From positions 372,001 through 436,000 of the forward strand of contig JADFUC010001373.1 in assembly GCA_019722365.1 (NCBI GenBank): DNA of 64,000 nucleotides, in the 5' to 3' direction. Positions 12,478-23,680 of the stretch are shown here, in pieces. The notes under the pieces were generated by a model. It made no database searches and had not been told where the DNA came from. It saw only the letters and a list, made by a program, of their open reading frames with translations. The stretch is from Lithospermum erythrorhizon. Lineage: Eukaryota > Streptophyta > Magnoliopsida > Boraginales > Boraginaceae. Every line of letters begins with the position of its first letter. Positions within the stretch are counted from its first letter, which is position 1. The position numbers and the translations under genes are program-made.

Positions 12478-13094
12478 TAAATCTCTATAAATTAATATTG
12501 GATACATTCATAAACTAAAATAAAAAATACGTCCAGTCCCGACTTGGATCGGTTAAAAAATTTACAAAAATCGATAAAATAATAAGATAATAATTTTTTC
12601 GAAAATCCCTTTATAATATAGGTCCCAAGAAAATCATAAATTAATAATTCTTAGAAATTAAAAAAAAAATATTACAACTTAATAAAAATATGACTCTATA
12701 GTTGTTTGTTTTCTTTTAAAGTTTAAATTTTGTTGGAGTTCATCTCTAATTTTTTCTTATCACATCCAATAATTCAAGTATTGTATTGAATTAAACTAAT
12801 GAAATATATGGGCAGACCAGATCTATAATTATAGGTACAACGTGAAATAATTATGGTAATAATACTAAACTTAATATTCAAATAATACCTATAACTAATA
12901 TGAAAATAATTAATACTATTTTCTTAATATCTTATTTTATTTCTAGAAACCATTATTGAATGTACAAGTCTTCATGTTGTTAATTTTTTAATTAATAAAT
13001 GTTTAATGATTTTATAATTTAATAACTCTCTAAATTAATAAATTTTGTTCGGTCTCCAAAAAGGTGTTTAATTTATGGAGATTTTACTGTATAT
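12478..13094. mobile_element. MITE-like element with AAATCTCTATAAATTAAT ends
   Basis: The left end reads TAAATCTCTATAAATTAATA. The right end near 13070-13092 reads TTTAATTTATGGAGATTTTACTGTA, whose complement is TACAGTAAAATCTCCATAAATTA, so the ends form an imperfect inverted repeat. The interior has further AAATTAATAA copies and the words GGTTAAAAAATTT and CGATAAAATAATAAGATAATAA. I recognise this as a common non-autonomous plant DNA transposon pattern. It is about 615 bp with no coding capacity. Confidence 0.65.
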
Positions 13095-13731
13095 AACATG
13101 CAATGTATGTATTTATATAAAAGAAGGCATATAAGCATATATAAGTTCTTGAGTGGCACTAACAAAATTTATTCCTTTTAATGAATATGATTTGTTTGTA
13201 GTTAAATTTGAAAAATTGAAAATTTGAAATCTAAAGTCCGATTATAAGTGATCAATATCAATTAATGGACCTAAATTTAATTATAATCAAATCTAAATAC
13301 CGAATATATAAGTTATTTGATAACATCCAAAAGAAAAAGACTTTAAATCGAAATTGTATTAACAATTTTAATTTCTACTCTATTTATTTTCCATTTATAT
13401 GAATAGAATAAATATAATTTCTAAATATATTATCGATATATTATTATTATAATAATAATTATTATTATCGTAATTATAACAATAATAGTTATTATTAATT
13501 ATTATTAATTGTAATTATTATTTTTTGTTTTTCTTATTATCATAATTATAATAAATATTATTATTATAATTTTATTATCATAATTATAATGATAATTATT
13601 ACTATAATAATAAAAAAATAATAATATTATTATTATTAATATTTTTATTTATTTTTGTATTATTGTTATTGTTTATAATTATTTTTATTATATTATTATT
13701 ATTCACCAATATTATATTTATTATTATTATT

Positions 13732-13762
<31 letters not shown>

Positions 13763-14540
13763 TATTATGATGACGATTATTATTATGTTTATTTTATTTA
13801 TTTTATTATTTTATTATTTTTTGTTATTATTATTATTATTATTTTTATTATATTATTCTCATATTAATATTAATATTATTGTTATTATTATTATTTCCAT
13901 TTTTATTTTATTTTAATATTATTATTATTATCATTTTGCTTTTATTTATTTTTATTTCTTTTGTTATTATTTATAATTGTTTTTATTTATTATTATTATT
14001 TTATTTTTTATTATTATTATTCTTATGAAGATATTTATAATAATAATAACATTATTATTATTATTTTATTATTATTATTATATTTATTTTTATCTTTTTT
14101 ATTCTTATTATTAATATTATTATTTTTATTATTTTATGAATATTATTATTATGATTATTATTTTATTTATTTTTTATTATTATTATAATAATCTAACTTA
14201 ACAAAAAAATGTTAAATTAATTAATTTTAAGTCTTAATGGTTGTAACAAACAAGTCTTAAATGTGAAAGATTTCGTATTGTTTCTTCAATTAAAGCTAAG
14301 ACAATGAGTTTAGATCAGTCCAACAATCACTTTCGGTATGTGCGGGTGGTGCAACAAATTTTATTAATTAAGACTTAAGAGTCGAGAACAAATGATGAGC
14401 TCTTAATTTGGTTCATTTTCCTTCAGGGGGGAAAGGGTTAATTATTCCTAAAAGGATTTTTACTGCTGATCACATCTACATATGTATCACGATTTTCTCA
14501 TTATAAGACTGTAGATGCCTAAATAACAAGGCGGCACGAG
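13091..14540 (+). repeat. Duplicated segment, interrupted copy
   Basis: The second copy of the segment at 6995-7320. Its first part is at 13091-13165 (through AAGTTCTTGAGTGGCACTAA). Its second part resumes at about 14245 (TGTGAAAGATTTCGTATTG, then GTTTAGATCAGTCCAACAAT) and runs to about 14540. Between them lies about 1.08 kb of very AT-rich DNA that is absent from the first copy and includes the ATT simple repeat. Confidence 0.7.
13440..14195. repeat. Long imperfect ATT/TTA simple repeat
   Basis: About 750 bases made almost entirely of A and T, dominated by TTA and ATT triplets with occasional TTTTA units. The 75-codon open frame at 13961-14188 is simply this repeat read as tyrosine, isoleucine and leucine codons and is not a gene. 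Confidence 0.9.
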
Positions 14541-14850
14541 CTCTAAAATTTTTGTTAAGAGGCGGATCGGAGGGTGTGTAGAAAACTAGAAATTTATGAA
14601 TTGGTCCCGCCCACATCCAATGCAAGAAAAAAGAAGACATGCCCACTCTGCAAATTCAAAGACTCACGATCGTGAAATCAATCGCAGATAAGCTAATGTT
14701 TATTCGCTTATATAGTAATGCAACCTACCTTTATTTTCAACGCCAGATACTCATGTAGTCGCGGCAAACTTAACCGGGGCCGGCCCGGCCCCTTGTTTAA
14801 TACTGGGCCCCTATTCGGTTCGAGACCTGTGTATCGGGGGCCGACGTGGT

Positions 14851-14930
14851 ACCGTTTGAATTACAACGGTACCACATTTTACATTTGATACAACGACCGC
14901 TTAAAAGTAAACGGTACCGTAATGCATAAC
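14851..14930. repeat. Left subterminal GGTACC motifs of the hAT element
   Basis: GTGGTACCGTTTG, AACGGTACCACATTTT and AAACGGTACCGTAAT occur within 80 bases. In hAT elements, clustered subterminal motifs are usually the transposase binding sites. Matching motifs occur at 17701-17890 and 19588-19700. Confidence 0.55.
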
Positions 14931-15383
14931 TATATATAATCTGCCATCGCAACATACCAGATATCTGCCGTGACATTAATCTGCATTCACGCTAAAGTTC
15001 AAATCCGCTATTTTTATGAATCTCCAGATGATTGTCCTGGGCATCGGCCAGACAACCAGCATCACGTCAAGTGTAACGTACATCGCTTTCATCTAAATCC
15101 GCACTCGCTGATTCCCTCAAGACAACCATCCTACATTTCGCAAAAAACTCAAAACGAGGGAGGTTCATAAAAAGCAACACCTCTTTCATTTCACAACTTA
15201 CAATCATTCTTAAGCAATACCAAAATAAGAATCACTTTCAAGCAATACAATATTCATTACTGTGTGGTTTTTGGCTTTTCGTTACAATCAAGTGAATTCA
15301 ACGATCTTTGTCTCTTGCTCCATTTTACGATCCGCATTATCTATCAACTTTTTATAAATTTTTATATTTGTTCTTCTTAATTA

Positions 15384-17480
15384 ATGGCATCAAACGTATC
15401 CTCGAAAAGTATTCAAAGTGATAAGGTTAGTATGTCTAATGATTTTGTTAATTTAGAAGATGATAATCGTATGGATGAACTACTCCCTATTAACTCTCAA
15501 TCTAGTGCTACGGATACTACTATTGACAGAAAAAAAACTTCATGGATTGGGAAATATTTTCATGGAGACCGGGAAAAACAAACGGCAACTTGTTTAAATC
15601 AGAAGAGTACTCTACCATGAAAATCCATGGGTAAAGTGGGGGAACCGGGTCATCTAGACATTTAAGTGGTCATAAGATCACTAAAGATAAGAGCGTGGTG
15701 GTGGTATACAAGGAACTATTGATACCCAAACCGGCAAAAAAACTTTTTTAGTATTTTGGCATATAGGGATTGAAACTATGAAATTGCACTCAGAAGTTTT
15801 GCCTTTTTTAATCATCAGGATGGATGACGTTGATTAAATGGATTCAAAAATGTTGTTAATCCTCGAAAATATTTATCCTCTGCCCATTTTTAATAAACTA
15901 TGTTTTTAAATATTTTAAAAGTAAGTAATTCTATGTAAAATCTTCATGAATTTGCCTTATAAAAATGTGTTTGACTAGTGATATCAGGTGTCTTTGATTT
16001 TGATATAATGTAAAGTAACATGCCAATGGATCGATCAAGATTGGGTCTTTGTACGGGTGAGTAAATTGGTATTTTAGATCGACATAAACATAACATTATT
16101 CAAATTTCGAAGGTGTTACTCTCGTACGTACAATATTATAATGTTTGAATAGGATTACTTCAATTTCATTTGATAATACGCCCGCTTAATAAATGTATCA
16201 ATTGAAAAGATTAAAGATGCCTATTAAACCGGATTTTAGTGAACTTTTTCATGTTAGATGTTTATGTCACGCCCTTCAATTAGCAGCAAAGATGGAATAA
16301 ACGTTGTTTGGATGAGTTTATTTTACCAATTTGTAAGGCCGTTAATTTTATTGTTAATGGCGGCTAAGACATGAATATAAAAATTATCAGGCCGGTTAAG
16401 TTTAAAAAAAATTAATTTGATCGCGATACTACGGAACTCGACTTACGATCTACTAGTTCGCGCATATATGTATAAGGATGAAATTACAACATTTTATGAG
16501 ATGCACGCCCCCATTGGTGAATATTATCCCCACTCACATATACTAAAATATTGTTATGAACTACTTAAATTTCTTGAGCCATTTAAAGATTATACTAAAG
16601 TTTTTTCAACTCAATATGAACCAAATATTCATCTTGCTTTAGAATGTATCGTTAATCTTTCCATTCATATGACTAAACATAGAGATGGTCATGTTGTTAG
16701 AGATATGGTTCCGAATATGGAAGACAAGTTTTTAAAATATTTTCATCCTATCCCACACAATTTATTAGCGTAATTTCAGGCACTCTTGGATCCAAACGCT
16801 AAATATCATTTTAATTTCTATGTGAAATCATACATGCTACATTAGTATCCTTTAATCCCGAATCAAAGAGTTTTGATGTTCAAAATGGAAAAGATGAAAT
16901 TGAAACGTATATGTATAACATGTATAGCAAATATCGGGCCAAGGTACTGGAAAAGTAAGGCCGCACTCTAGTGAAGTGGAACAAGTTTTAATATGCCCCG
17001 CGCGAGTTAAGATACGGCCGCAATATGATCACCTAAGGAACGCTTTTACAATTATTAGGTAACACTAATCCAATCGCCCACAAGACACTAAATGAAGTTG
17101 ACACAATATTTAACTACTAACTTTTGAATCGTGGAAATAATATAAGTACGATAATAACCCTTTGATATATTGAAATGGTGGCTTACTCAAGGAAGCATTG
17201 TTTCCGGTATTGTCTAAGATGGCAAAAAGAAATATTTTCTATAACTATGTCAACAATAGCTGGGCTGAACTTCTACATTTAGTACGGCGAAGCCCACTGC
17301 CACCTCAAAGACGCTCAAAGACTTCATGCCCGGCATTGAAGCATGTGTTTGTATCAAGGATCGGACGGCCGCGGAGCAACGTGTGATGCAAAGATAAGGG
17401 ATACACTCATGGAAGGAAAGATTTTGTTCGACGATCTTATGACATCGAGGAAGAAATTCAAGGCATTTAAGAGAACAAGA
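15384..17480 (+). pseudogene. hAT transposase (BED-finger, zinc-BED type) pseudogene
   Basis: The transposase of a hAT element would bind the ends and catalyse cut-and-paste transposition in the nucleus. An intact 78-codon start (15384-15620) is followed by frameshifts. Recognisable pieces are GTGSSRHLSGHK near 15645-15680, like the end of a BED zinc finger; LFHVRCLCHALQLAAK at about 16244-16293, matching the HIRCSAHVLNLIV.DG region; and an open stretch 16417-16773 beginning with a STYD element (family RWNSTYDML) and including LLKFLEPFKDYTKVFS. Further on are LDPNAKYHF near 16790 and PVLSKMAK at 17202-17225. The final IEACVCIKDRTAA near 17337-17375 matches the C-terminal dimerisation domain ending (LEACVCLDDWTKA). 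At least six frame breaks make it non-functional. Confidence 0.85.
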
Positions 17481-17700
17481 CAATAGGGAAATAACCGACA
17501 AAGAAGAATCCGCATGAAATACAGCGTATGATGATTAGATTTGTATAGTTTTTATAATTTTGATTGAGTGTATGAAATTAATGTAATCTCCTGGCCCGCA
17601 CGAGTATAAACTGTGAACGGCTCAATAATGCAATATCTATTTTGTTTCTTTTACATTTTCGATACGATTAAATGGAATTGGAAACGTATACACAAAATGA

Positions 17701-17890
17701 ATGTACCACGTTACAATTAAACGTGGTATCGGTTATCGATAACGTAATTCTGCTAGGGTTAAATATTAAATTACATTTAGATTCTAGTTAAACGCTGCAG
17801 TCTAAATGAACTAAGTACTAATGCTTAACATCAAAATCGGCTATACATTCGTAGTTAAATGTGGTACCGCTTAGTACGGAACGTACCACG
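17701..17890. repeat. Internal cluster of GTGGTACC-type motifs
   Basis: TGTACCACGTTACAATTAAACGTGGTAT at 17701 on is an inverted pair. GTGGTACCGC and ACGTACCACGC lie near 17862-17890. They resemble the motifs at the two ends of the hAT element and could mark a nested shorter derivative, because a gene-like start follows at 18062. Confidence 0.5.
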
Positions 17891-18061
17891 CTATATCGAT
17901 ATGCTGCAATAGGCGCCGATTTCAACTTCATTTTCATTATTAATCTCTAATTTCATCACAAATTCTCCACAAATTCTCCTCAAATTTCTTAGATAACCTT
18001 ATACCAACCTTACAAACTTATTTTATACTTCCATTTGCAATATATTATTTTAATTCTAGAA

Positions 18062-19105
18062 ATGGCACCAAAAAAACAACAAAATATGGGACAAGAGGGG
18101 CACAATCATCACGTGGAGGAAAAAGAGGGTAACAAAGCGTCATAATCGTAAGGCGGAACCCCACACAGAGTGAAATCCTCGAGAAAGTGGGAGGATGACC
18201 ACGGAAGTGGGTGGTGTCGGCTGGAAAGTGGAGGCACAAATGCACGACAAGGTGTCTATCTCGATGAGGCCTCCATCAAACAATTTACGGGTAACCTCGT
18301 ATTCCAATACCTAGAAAATGCTCAATTAGCAAATATTTTGTATATTTATTGAACGGTATCCTGAACAGTTCAATTTTATAAGACCATAGAGCGGACCGTA
18401 GTCGAACTAGATACATAACCCAAGATAGGCTTAACTTTAACAAAATATGTGCCATGAATGATTACGGAGAGGATCTTAAGAATGAATTTTTATGACTGCA
18501 TACGAGGACGATAACGATGAATGTGGTTGCAGGGATTATCCCACTAGCGGTGCGAGAATTGGCCAATTAGCCAAACGGATCAGGCTAATATGCTTAATAA
18601 TAATCGAGCCTCAAAACCCTAGTTGCTGTATATAAATACAATCTGGGACGGGCGGGAAAGTTCAGATTCAAGACGGTCCAAGGAATTTGTTTCCCATAAC
18701 TAGTCGCCTACCGAACTTAGCGCCGATACAAATGATCGCAATCCTGGGCGCTTTTGACCATATCATACACTACCCCACATTATCCTCGAACACATTTTCC
18801 ATCATACATTCGCGCCACAATATGGTACGATCTTGTCACATTTGCTGGGAGCAGTAGGAAAATGTGACTGCCCTAGATTGCTCCGAGTTGAGGTTAACAA
18901 AGCGGCGATGATTTTAAAAGCCTCAATTTCTAAGTTTGAGGTTTATTTGTGGGATATGGCTTTACATCAAGGGGAGCATCTACTTAACTACGGTGAGGCT
19001 GGCTGTCGCGCTGAACTGCTGGTCTGCACAGAGCCCCGGCAAGCACCCGATAGGGCGGTCTCCCAGAGTCAGCGGGTATCGGAGAGTTCATCCTGCACTC
19101 TCTAA
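18062..19105 (+). pseudogene. Second unidentified coding-like region inside the hAT element
   Basis: A start ATGGCACCAAAAAAACAACA at 18062 follows a T-rich leader with an apparent 5' untranslated character (CTCCACAAATTCTCC). In-frame pieces include a basic/histidine-rich start (MAPKKQQNMGQEGHNHHVEE), then from 18240 ARQGVYLDEASIKQFTG and NLVFQYLENAQLANILYIY up to 18352. A further open frame at 18833-19105 begins HLLGAVGKCDCPRLLRVEV. I do not recognise the family. It may be a captured host gene fragment, a second transposon ORF, or part of another nested element. Stops and frameshifts show it is not intact. Confidence 0.35.
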
Positions 19106-19587
19106 ATTGAGGCTAACAACCAACAGAGAGCGGGGGTGATACTAAAGAAGTTGCTACTTACGCATCGTCATGGGCTTTGCATGCCGATGTCACGAAGGAC
19201 CGGAAGAGAGGATGATCAATCTAAATGACGGCTATGCGGATCCATGGCTGGCGCCATAGATCGCACAACTCCTCAACAACGTAGTGGCTCTCCCCATCAC
19301 GCCCACCTCCTCCTACTTATAGTCAGTTAAGAAACTAAGCGAAGTTAAACACAATGGTTAACGTGGTTATATATTATATGTAAGATATTTTTTTCCTGCT
19401 TAAAACAATGTTTGTTATTTACTTAATTTTATTCTGGGTTGTTAATGATGTGAATGTTTGAATGTCATAATTGCTCAATGCTTTGAATGCGGCCGCTGCT
19501 GCGACGCTTGGAACGAATGAATGCCAGGTATGTTTGAATGTTGTGATTCTTGAAAACCGGCATTTCTTTCTTGGCACGCGATGAACG

Positions 19588-19700
19588 GTACCACGCTTAT
19601 ATGTGAAATGCACAATATTATAAGACGCGGGTACTGCTTTCTATGAAACGGTACCACATTAAGATGGTTAACGTGGTACTGCTTTCATATGTACCACTAA
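19588..19700. repeat. Right subterminal GGTACCAC motifs of the hAT element
   Basis: ACGGTACCACGCTT, AACGGTACCACATTAAG, TTAACGTGGTACTGCTTTC and TGTACCACTAA occur in about 110 bases, mirroring the left end. Both orientations are present. Confidence 0.55.
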
Positions 19701-19784
19701 TACGGGGGCTCTGCAATTTCGACCGGGCTCGGGCCGAAGGCCCACCGGTGGGCTCACCGGCCGGGCCTCGGGGCCCAATCACTG

Positions 19785-20029
19785 CCCCCGTCCCATCTAC
19801 TTATTAACGAAGGGGCCATCAGTACCGCGGGCTCCGGCCGACCAACCGATCGCGGGCCGGGCTCCCCGAACGTCTCCGGTTCGCTTGCCACGCCTCCTAG
19901 TCATATAAAAGCTCCCTCACATGTGAGATTTATGATCCCTACAAAGCACAAAAATGTTAATAACAGTACAAACCTCTCCGCCGGCATATAAAAGCTCGCT
20001 TTAATAATACCCACCGAGCACTAGAATCG
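19785..20029. other. GC-rich spacer between the hAT and gypsy elements
   Basis: No gene. It contains TATAAAAGCTC twice (near 19905 and 19986), about 81 bases apart, which may be a small local repeat or an eroded LTR end. Confidence 0.35.
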
Positions 20030-20239
20030 CTAGGTTATCACAATATTCAATGTAGATTCTCGACATAGCGCCTTGGTTACAATTGATCTCTTCAACCATT
20101 TGAGCTCGGCCTTATGAAATGTATCATTTTATGCATAGCCTGGAGAGAATGTTTCAAATCCGCTGACGGTACACAGTTGTAAGCGTTCCGCAACCCTCGC
20201 AGTCCTCAACTTGATCCGGCCGTAGTGACTTAAGTGTAT
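20030..20239 (-). pseudogene. Truncated gag start of a second Tat-like element
   Basis: Matches the start of the gag gene at 27480-27695 in the same orientation: CTAGGTTATCACAATATTCAA at 20031 against 27482, TGGTTACAATTG, TCCTCAACTTGATCCG. The region just left of the LTR, equivalent to the primer-binding-site position, is also included. It stops at about 20030, so only the first 60-70 codons' worth remains, with frameshifts. Because this gag start abuts the LTR at 20240-20538, that LTR is simultaneously the 5' LTR of this truncated copy and the 3' LTR of its right-hand neighbour. Confidence 0.7.
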
Positions 20240-20538
20240 CAATGGAGTTTATCACAAACACTACGACGATCAAGTTCGTATGTGTGTATTTAGAAATGTA
20301 CTACGAAATAGTAAATTGTAGTTAAGAACTAAACGCATTCATGAAATGTAGGTATTTATAGACAACATGCAAGTCATGGAATCCTCTTTCGCCTTGATTG
20401 TGACACTTGTCACCATCTGGATAGCCATTGCCTCATGGGCCTTTTTATCCATTTAATGTACCGAAGATCTTGGGCCTCAACCCACAACACCAATATATAT
20501 ATATAGAGACTATATAAAATATATATATATATATATCA
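20240..20538 (-). repeat. Shared LTR of the gypsy array
   Basis: Direct repeat of 27696-27963: GATCAAGTT.GTATGTGT, TTGTGACACTTGTCACCATCTGG and TCTTGGGCCTCAACCCA. On the minus strand it begins TGATATATAT immediately after the polypurine tract, and has a TATA box (CTATAAATAC on the complement of about 20359-20368). It is longer than its partner mainly because an AT dinucleotide run at 20489-20536 has expanded. Confidence 0.8.
20489..20536. repeat. AT dinucleotide microsatellite in the LTR U3
   Basis: Two runs of TA repeats interrupted by GAGACTATATAAA. The partner LTR has only TATGTATATATG at this place, so the expansion happened after insertion. Confidence 0.85.
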
Positions 20539-20548
20539 TTGCCCTCCA
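20539..20548 (-). other. Polypurine tract of the gypsy element
   Basis: The complement reads TGGAGGGCAA, followed directly by TGATATATAT, the LTR start. This is the expected position for the plus-strand primer of an element lying on the minus strand, and it fixes the LTR boundary. Confidence 0.65.
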
Positions 20549-20589
20549 ATTAGTCGTTCATGTCCGAGATCCTTCTATGGGATCTAAAA

Positions 20590-23500
20590 AGTGCCTATTG
20601 GATAAGCAGTTCCACCAAATCGCCATCACCTTTGAAGAAACCGCTTTGACAAAGATCACCTCGACAAGAACCGCCTGATCCTCGCTTCCTCTCGCCACCG
20701 ATTCCATCGCTATGGGAAGACTGCATCACCTCGGTACAATATGTCCTTACTTCATCAATTTGACCCTTCCGCATTGGATTTAAAAAGCCCTATGTGCACT
20801 TTCTTTGTCTTGAACTTAGTACTTCTTTTTAATTTTACTCACAAAACGCAAGCTTCATCTTCATCAAGTAAATACTCTTTCCTCTCAGAATTTCTACAAC
20901 TTCTCCGGTATCTTTACCACCAGTTTCTCCGACTACTACGACCATTTTCAAGTAACTCCTCGGTTTTCCCGGTCATCTTTATCAATTTTAGAATTATGCA
21001 TGTCAGTTTCCAAGAGATTATATAATGTCTATAACCGTATAATTTTTCCAGAATAAAATCAAATAGGGTTTTAATTTTGGGGTTTACGTATGAGTAATTC
21101 ACGGTAGAAACGGTGGGGTGGTGGAGAAGATTTATGATATTTGATGGATACTGTATGTCGGTAAGGGCGTTATTAATCGGTCATATCTCGACGGGCGCTA
21201 ATGCACAGTTTTAAGTGTTCTGATCTGCTCATATTAAATCCTCAATGTTCTTGGAGCCTTTTCTCATTCCATTCAAAATCATATGTTTTGCTCTTAGATT
21301 CATAGATTTGCTCAAGCTTCTGTTTAATCCGGGCTTCTTGGCTGCAACATACGTACATGCCTAGCGAAATAACCAAAGCAACCATCCGGATGCCCCTAAT
21401 ACTTACTTCGCAACCCGCCACTAACAATCTCCCAAATATGGTAATTTATTCTGAAACCCTTGCTTCTTTAGATTCCTCGACTCCGTAGGGCGGAAGCGCA
21501 TGGAGATCGGTCTCTGTCTCTGAACATGATCCATCTCGCTAACCTAACATTCCTGGGAGTTACCTGTGTTTTTGGGCAAAAGTGCGCCTACCAAGCGGAC
21601 GAACTTGGAGCCACCAGATATCCCTTCAAGGCCACTGCCTCCCGAGCCTGGTCATTAAACTGGGCCCCACCTCTCGAATGTCCTAGCTTCATTCGGTCTC
21701 TTCCACGAAGATCTCAAATCGCGTAACTGCCAGATCGTGCACGGTTCCTACTATTATTGTAATTGCCACGCTCTTTCTCCGAGGCGGATCTGTGTATTTT
21801 AGGCATTATCTACACCCCTTATGGAGATAAGTGTGTTTGAAACCGAGACTAGACGACATCATGCCGTAGTGTCCTTATGTTCCCCAGCGACATCAAATAC
21901 ACATCAGCCGCTAAACAGGCTGTCTCTTTCCCTTTAAATGGCCTTCCATTTATTTTTGTTAACCCGAGCCCCGGTCGATACCTCAGAGGATGGTTAATCG
22001 TCATCATCTTTATAGTTGCCCTGTAGGATGGCAACATGTAACGAATTTGCCCTTTTCTTTTAATATGATTTCCACTCTAGTTCTTCTTACATCCTAGCTC
22101 CCTTAGCGAATACAATATTTTTGTCGAGGATAAGCCAGATAAGGGGTGTGTGAGGGTCGCTATAATGTTAAGGCGTTATGTTTCTTTTGGGCGGAACGGA
22201 TGAAAGGGTGCCATACCAGACTCCATTATCAAAAGCCAAACGCCTAAATTTACCTCCAGATCCACCTCCATAGGTGGCTCAAATCGTGTATTATCCTTTC
22301 CAAGGAATTTGATTCATTGGAACCGCCAGTTACTTAGGGTACATCCTCTTTTACCTCTCCCTTTGCTAAACCTTCATTAACTCTAGACCTATTTTATCTT
22401 TTTTCTTTCGCATGAGTAGGTATTGACTATAGCCTCTCTCCTCTACGAGCCTGGGAAAAGCCCCTTTCTCCACCATGGTAGGGAAGCCCATTCATCTTTT
22501 CAAGAGGGCCAAGGTGGTCACCAAAATCATGCCCCGAATCCGTGCAGTACCCGGCCTCCACCTGACATGGTTCAACAACGCTTTTAGGTAAAGAGATCCT
22601 CTTCATCTGCCTCCAAGCCGCCTTCTTGCGAAGAGGACTAAAACACTTGCTCGCGCATCCGGGCTGGGAGATTTTAACCATGAGCCTTTCAATCGCCTCA
22701 TAGCGATATAAACGCATGCCGATAGTCCTCTAGTAAAAGCAGCGGGGTTCTTCCAAGTGGGGAAAGCAGATCGACGATTCGGTTCCTAAGGTCACGGCGG
22801 TAATTTTGCAGCTAACTATTTTACTCCGCCATATACTCTCCTCAAGTGTCTTCGATTTAATCGAGCAAGTCCAAGTTGGGAGGCCTGGATGCTTTCAGCA
22901 ACCTCGCCTCCTACACAAAGAAATTGAAAAGACTTGACGAGGAGCAAAGTATGATTCTCCTGACATTCGCGATTAAAGCACCTCATCGTGGTACACATTT
23001 ATTTCTACTCTCCTTTTATATTCTTTTGGTTTTTCCATCATATTCCCTTATTTATCCTTTTCCTCGTACCGTGCTACGAACGCGAAGTCATGTTATGACA
23101 CGTAGATCGGGATTCAGCCTGACGTGCACCTTGAAATCACCATGGTACTGGTAGGCTTCCTGGGCCTCAGCGCAAGAGTTAGAAGTAACGAGTAACTGCG
23201 TTTCGTGAAAGGCTTATAACGAGAAGAGAGTCAGAATCGAACAAGCCTTGAAAAATAGTAAAGTTGCAAAGACTGAGGCCCAAGTAATGTCAAACTAGAA
23301 GTAAAGTTCAATTTATCCCTCAAGTTCTCCCGCCTTTTAATCAGTTCCCTTTCTCAAGAGACCAAACGAGCCAAAGAAGGAGTTGGTAAGGCTCATCGTC
23401 AAGAACTGGTAAGGCATGAAGAGTATCGCACCTCTAAGGCTTACCAAGAGGATTTGGGGGCGTAAGCCGCCATCGCTATATCGCTATTAAGACATTTAAG

Positions 23501-23680
23501 GACGCCAATCCTCTTATGGTGGCGATATCAAGAATTCACCAATGTGTCTCCACTTGTTCACTTCTTTGATACACTCTGTCCCTCTGCCAGTGGAGTAGCA
23601 AGCACGGAGTTAACCTCGAGCTCAAGATCCGCCTCAAGCTAATGGATTTTCCTTGTACAACCCGGGCTATTTTGGACATG
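20590..23680 (+). pseudogene. Antisense additional ORF of the gypsy element, degenerate
   Basis: The region between integrase and 3' LTR has coding character on the strand opposite to gag-pol. Open pieces include 20741-21025 (serine-rich), 21526-21726, a stretch near 21925-21985 with YFC.PEPRSIPQ, and 22876-23154. Towards the end, a charged, probably coiled-coil part near 23190-23460 reads RIEQALKNSKVAKTEAQV and, in another frame, ETKRAKEGVGKAHRQELVRH and EEYRTSKAYQEDLGA. The last resembles the C-terminal region of the extra ORFs of plant Tat elements, and the PEP.S.P segment faintly resembles the plant gypsy-type transposon domain in such ORFs. The function of these ORFs is unknown. A minus-strand open frame at 21242-21427 was considered as an alternative. 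Many stops are present. Confidence 0.5.

Larger units (their letters stand above)
14765..19784 (+). mobile_element. Degenerate hAT-family DNA transposon
   Basis: Contains a hAT transposase pseudogene (15384-17480). The outermost DNA is unusually GC-rich at both ends: GGGGCCGGCCCGGCCCC at 14776-14792 and GGCCGGGCCTCGGGGCCC at 19759-19776. The ends are roughly inverted with respect to each other: CA..CTTAACCGGGGCCGGCCCGGCC on the left against CAGTGATTGGGCCCCGAGGCCCGG on the complement of the right. GGTACC/GTGGTAC words cluster near both ends. I could not confirm an 8-bp target-site duplication, so the end coordinates are estimates. Confidence 0.65.

Noticed and set aside
13961..14188. 75-codon open frame rich in Tyr, Ile, Leu and Phe
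   Set aside because: It is the ATT simple repeat read as protein.
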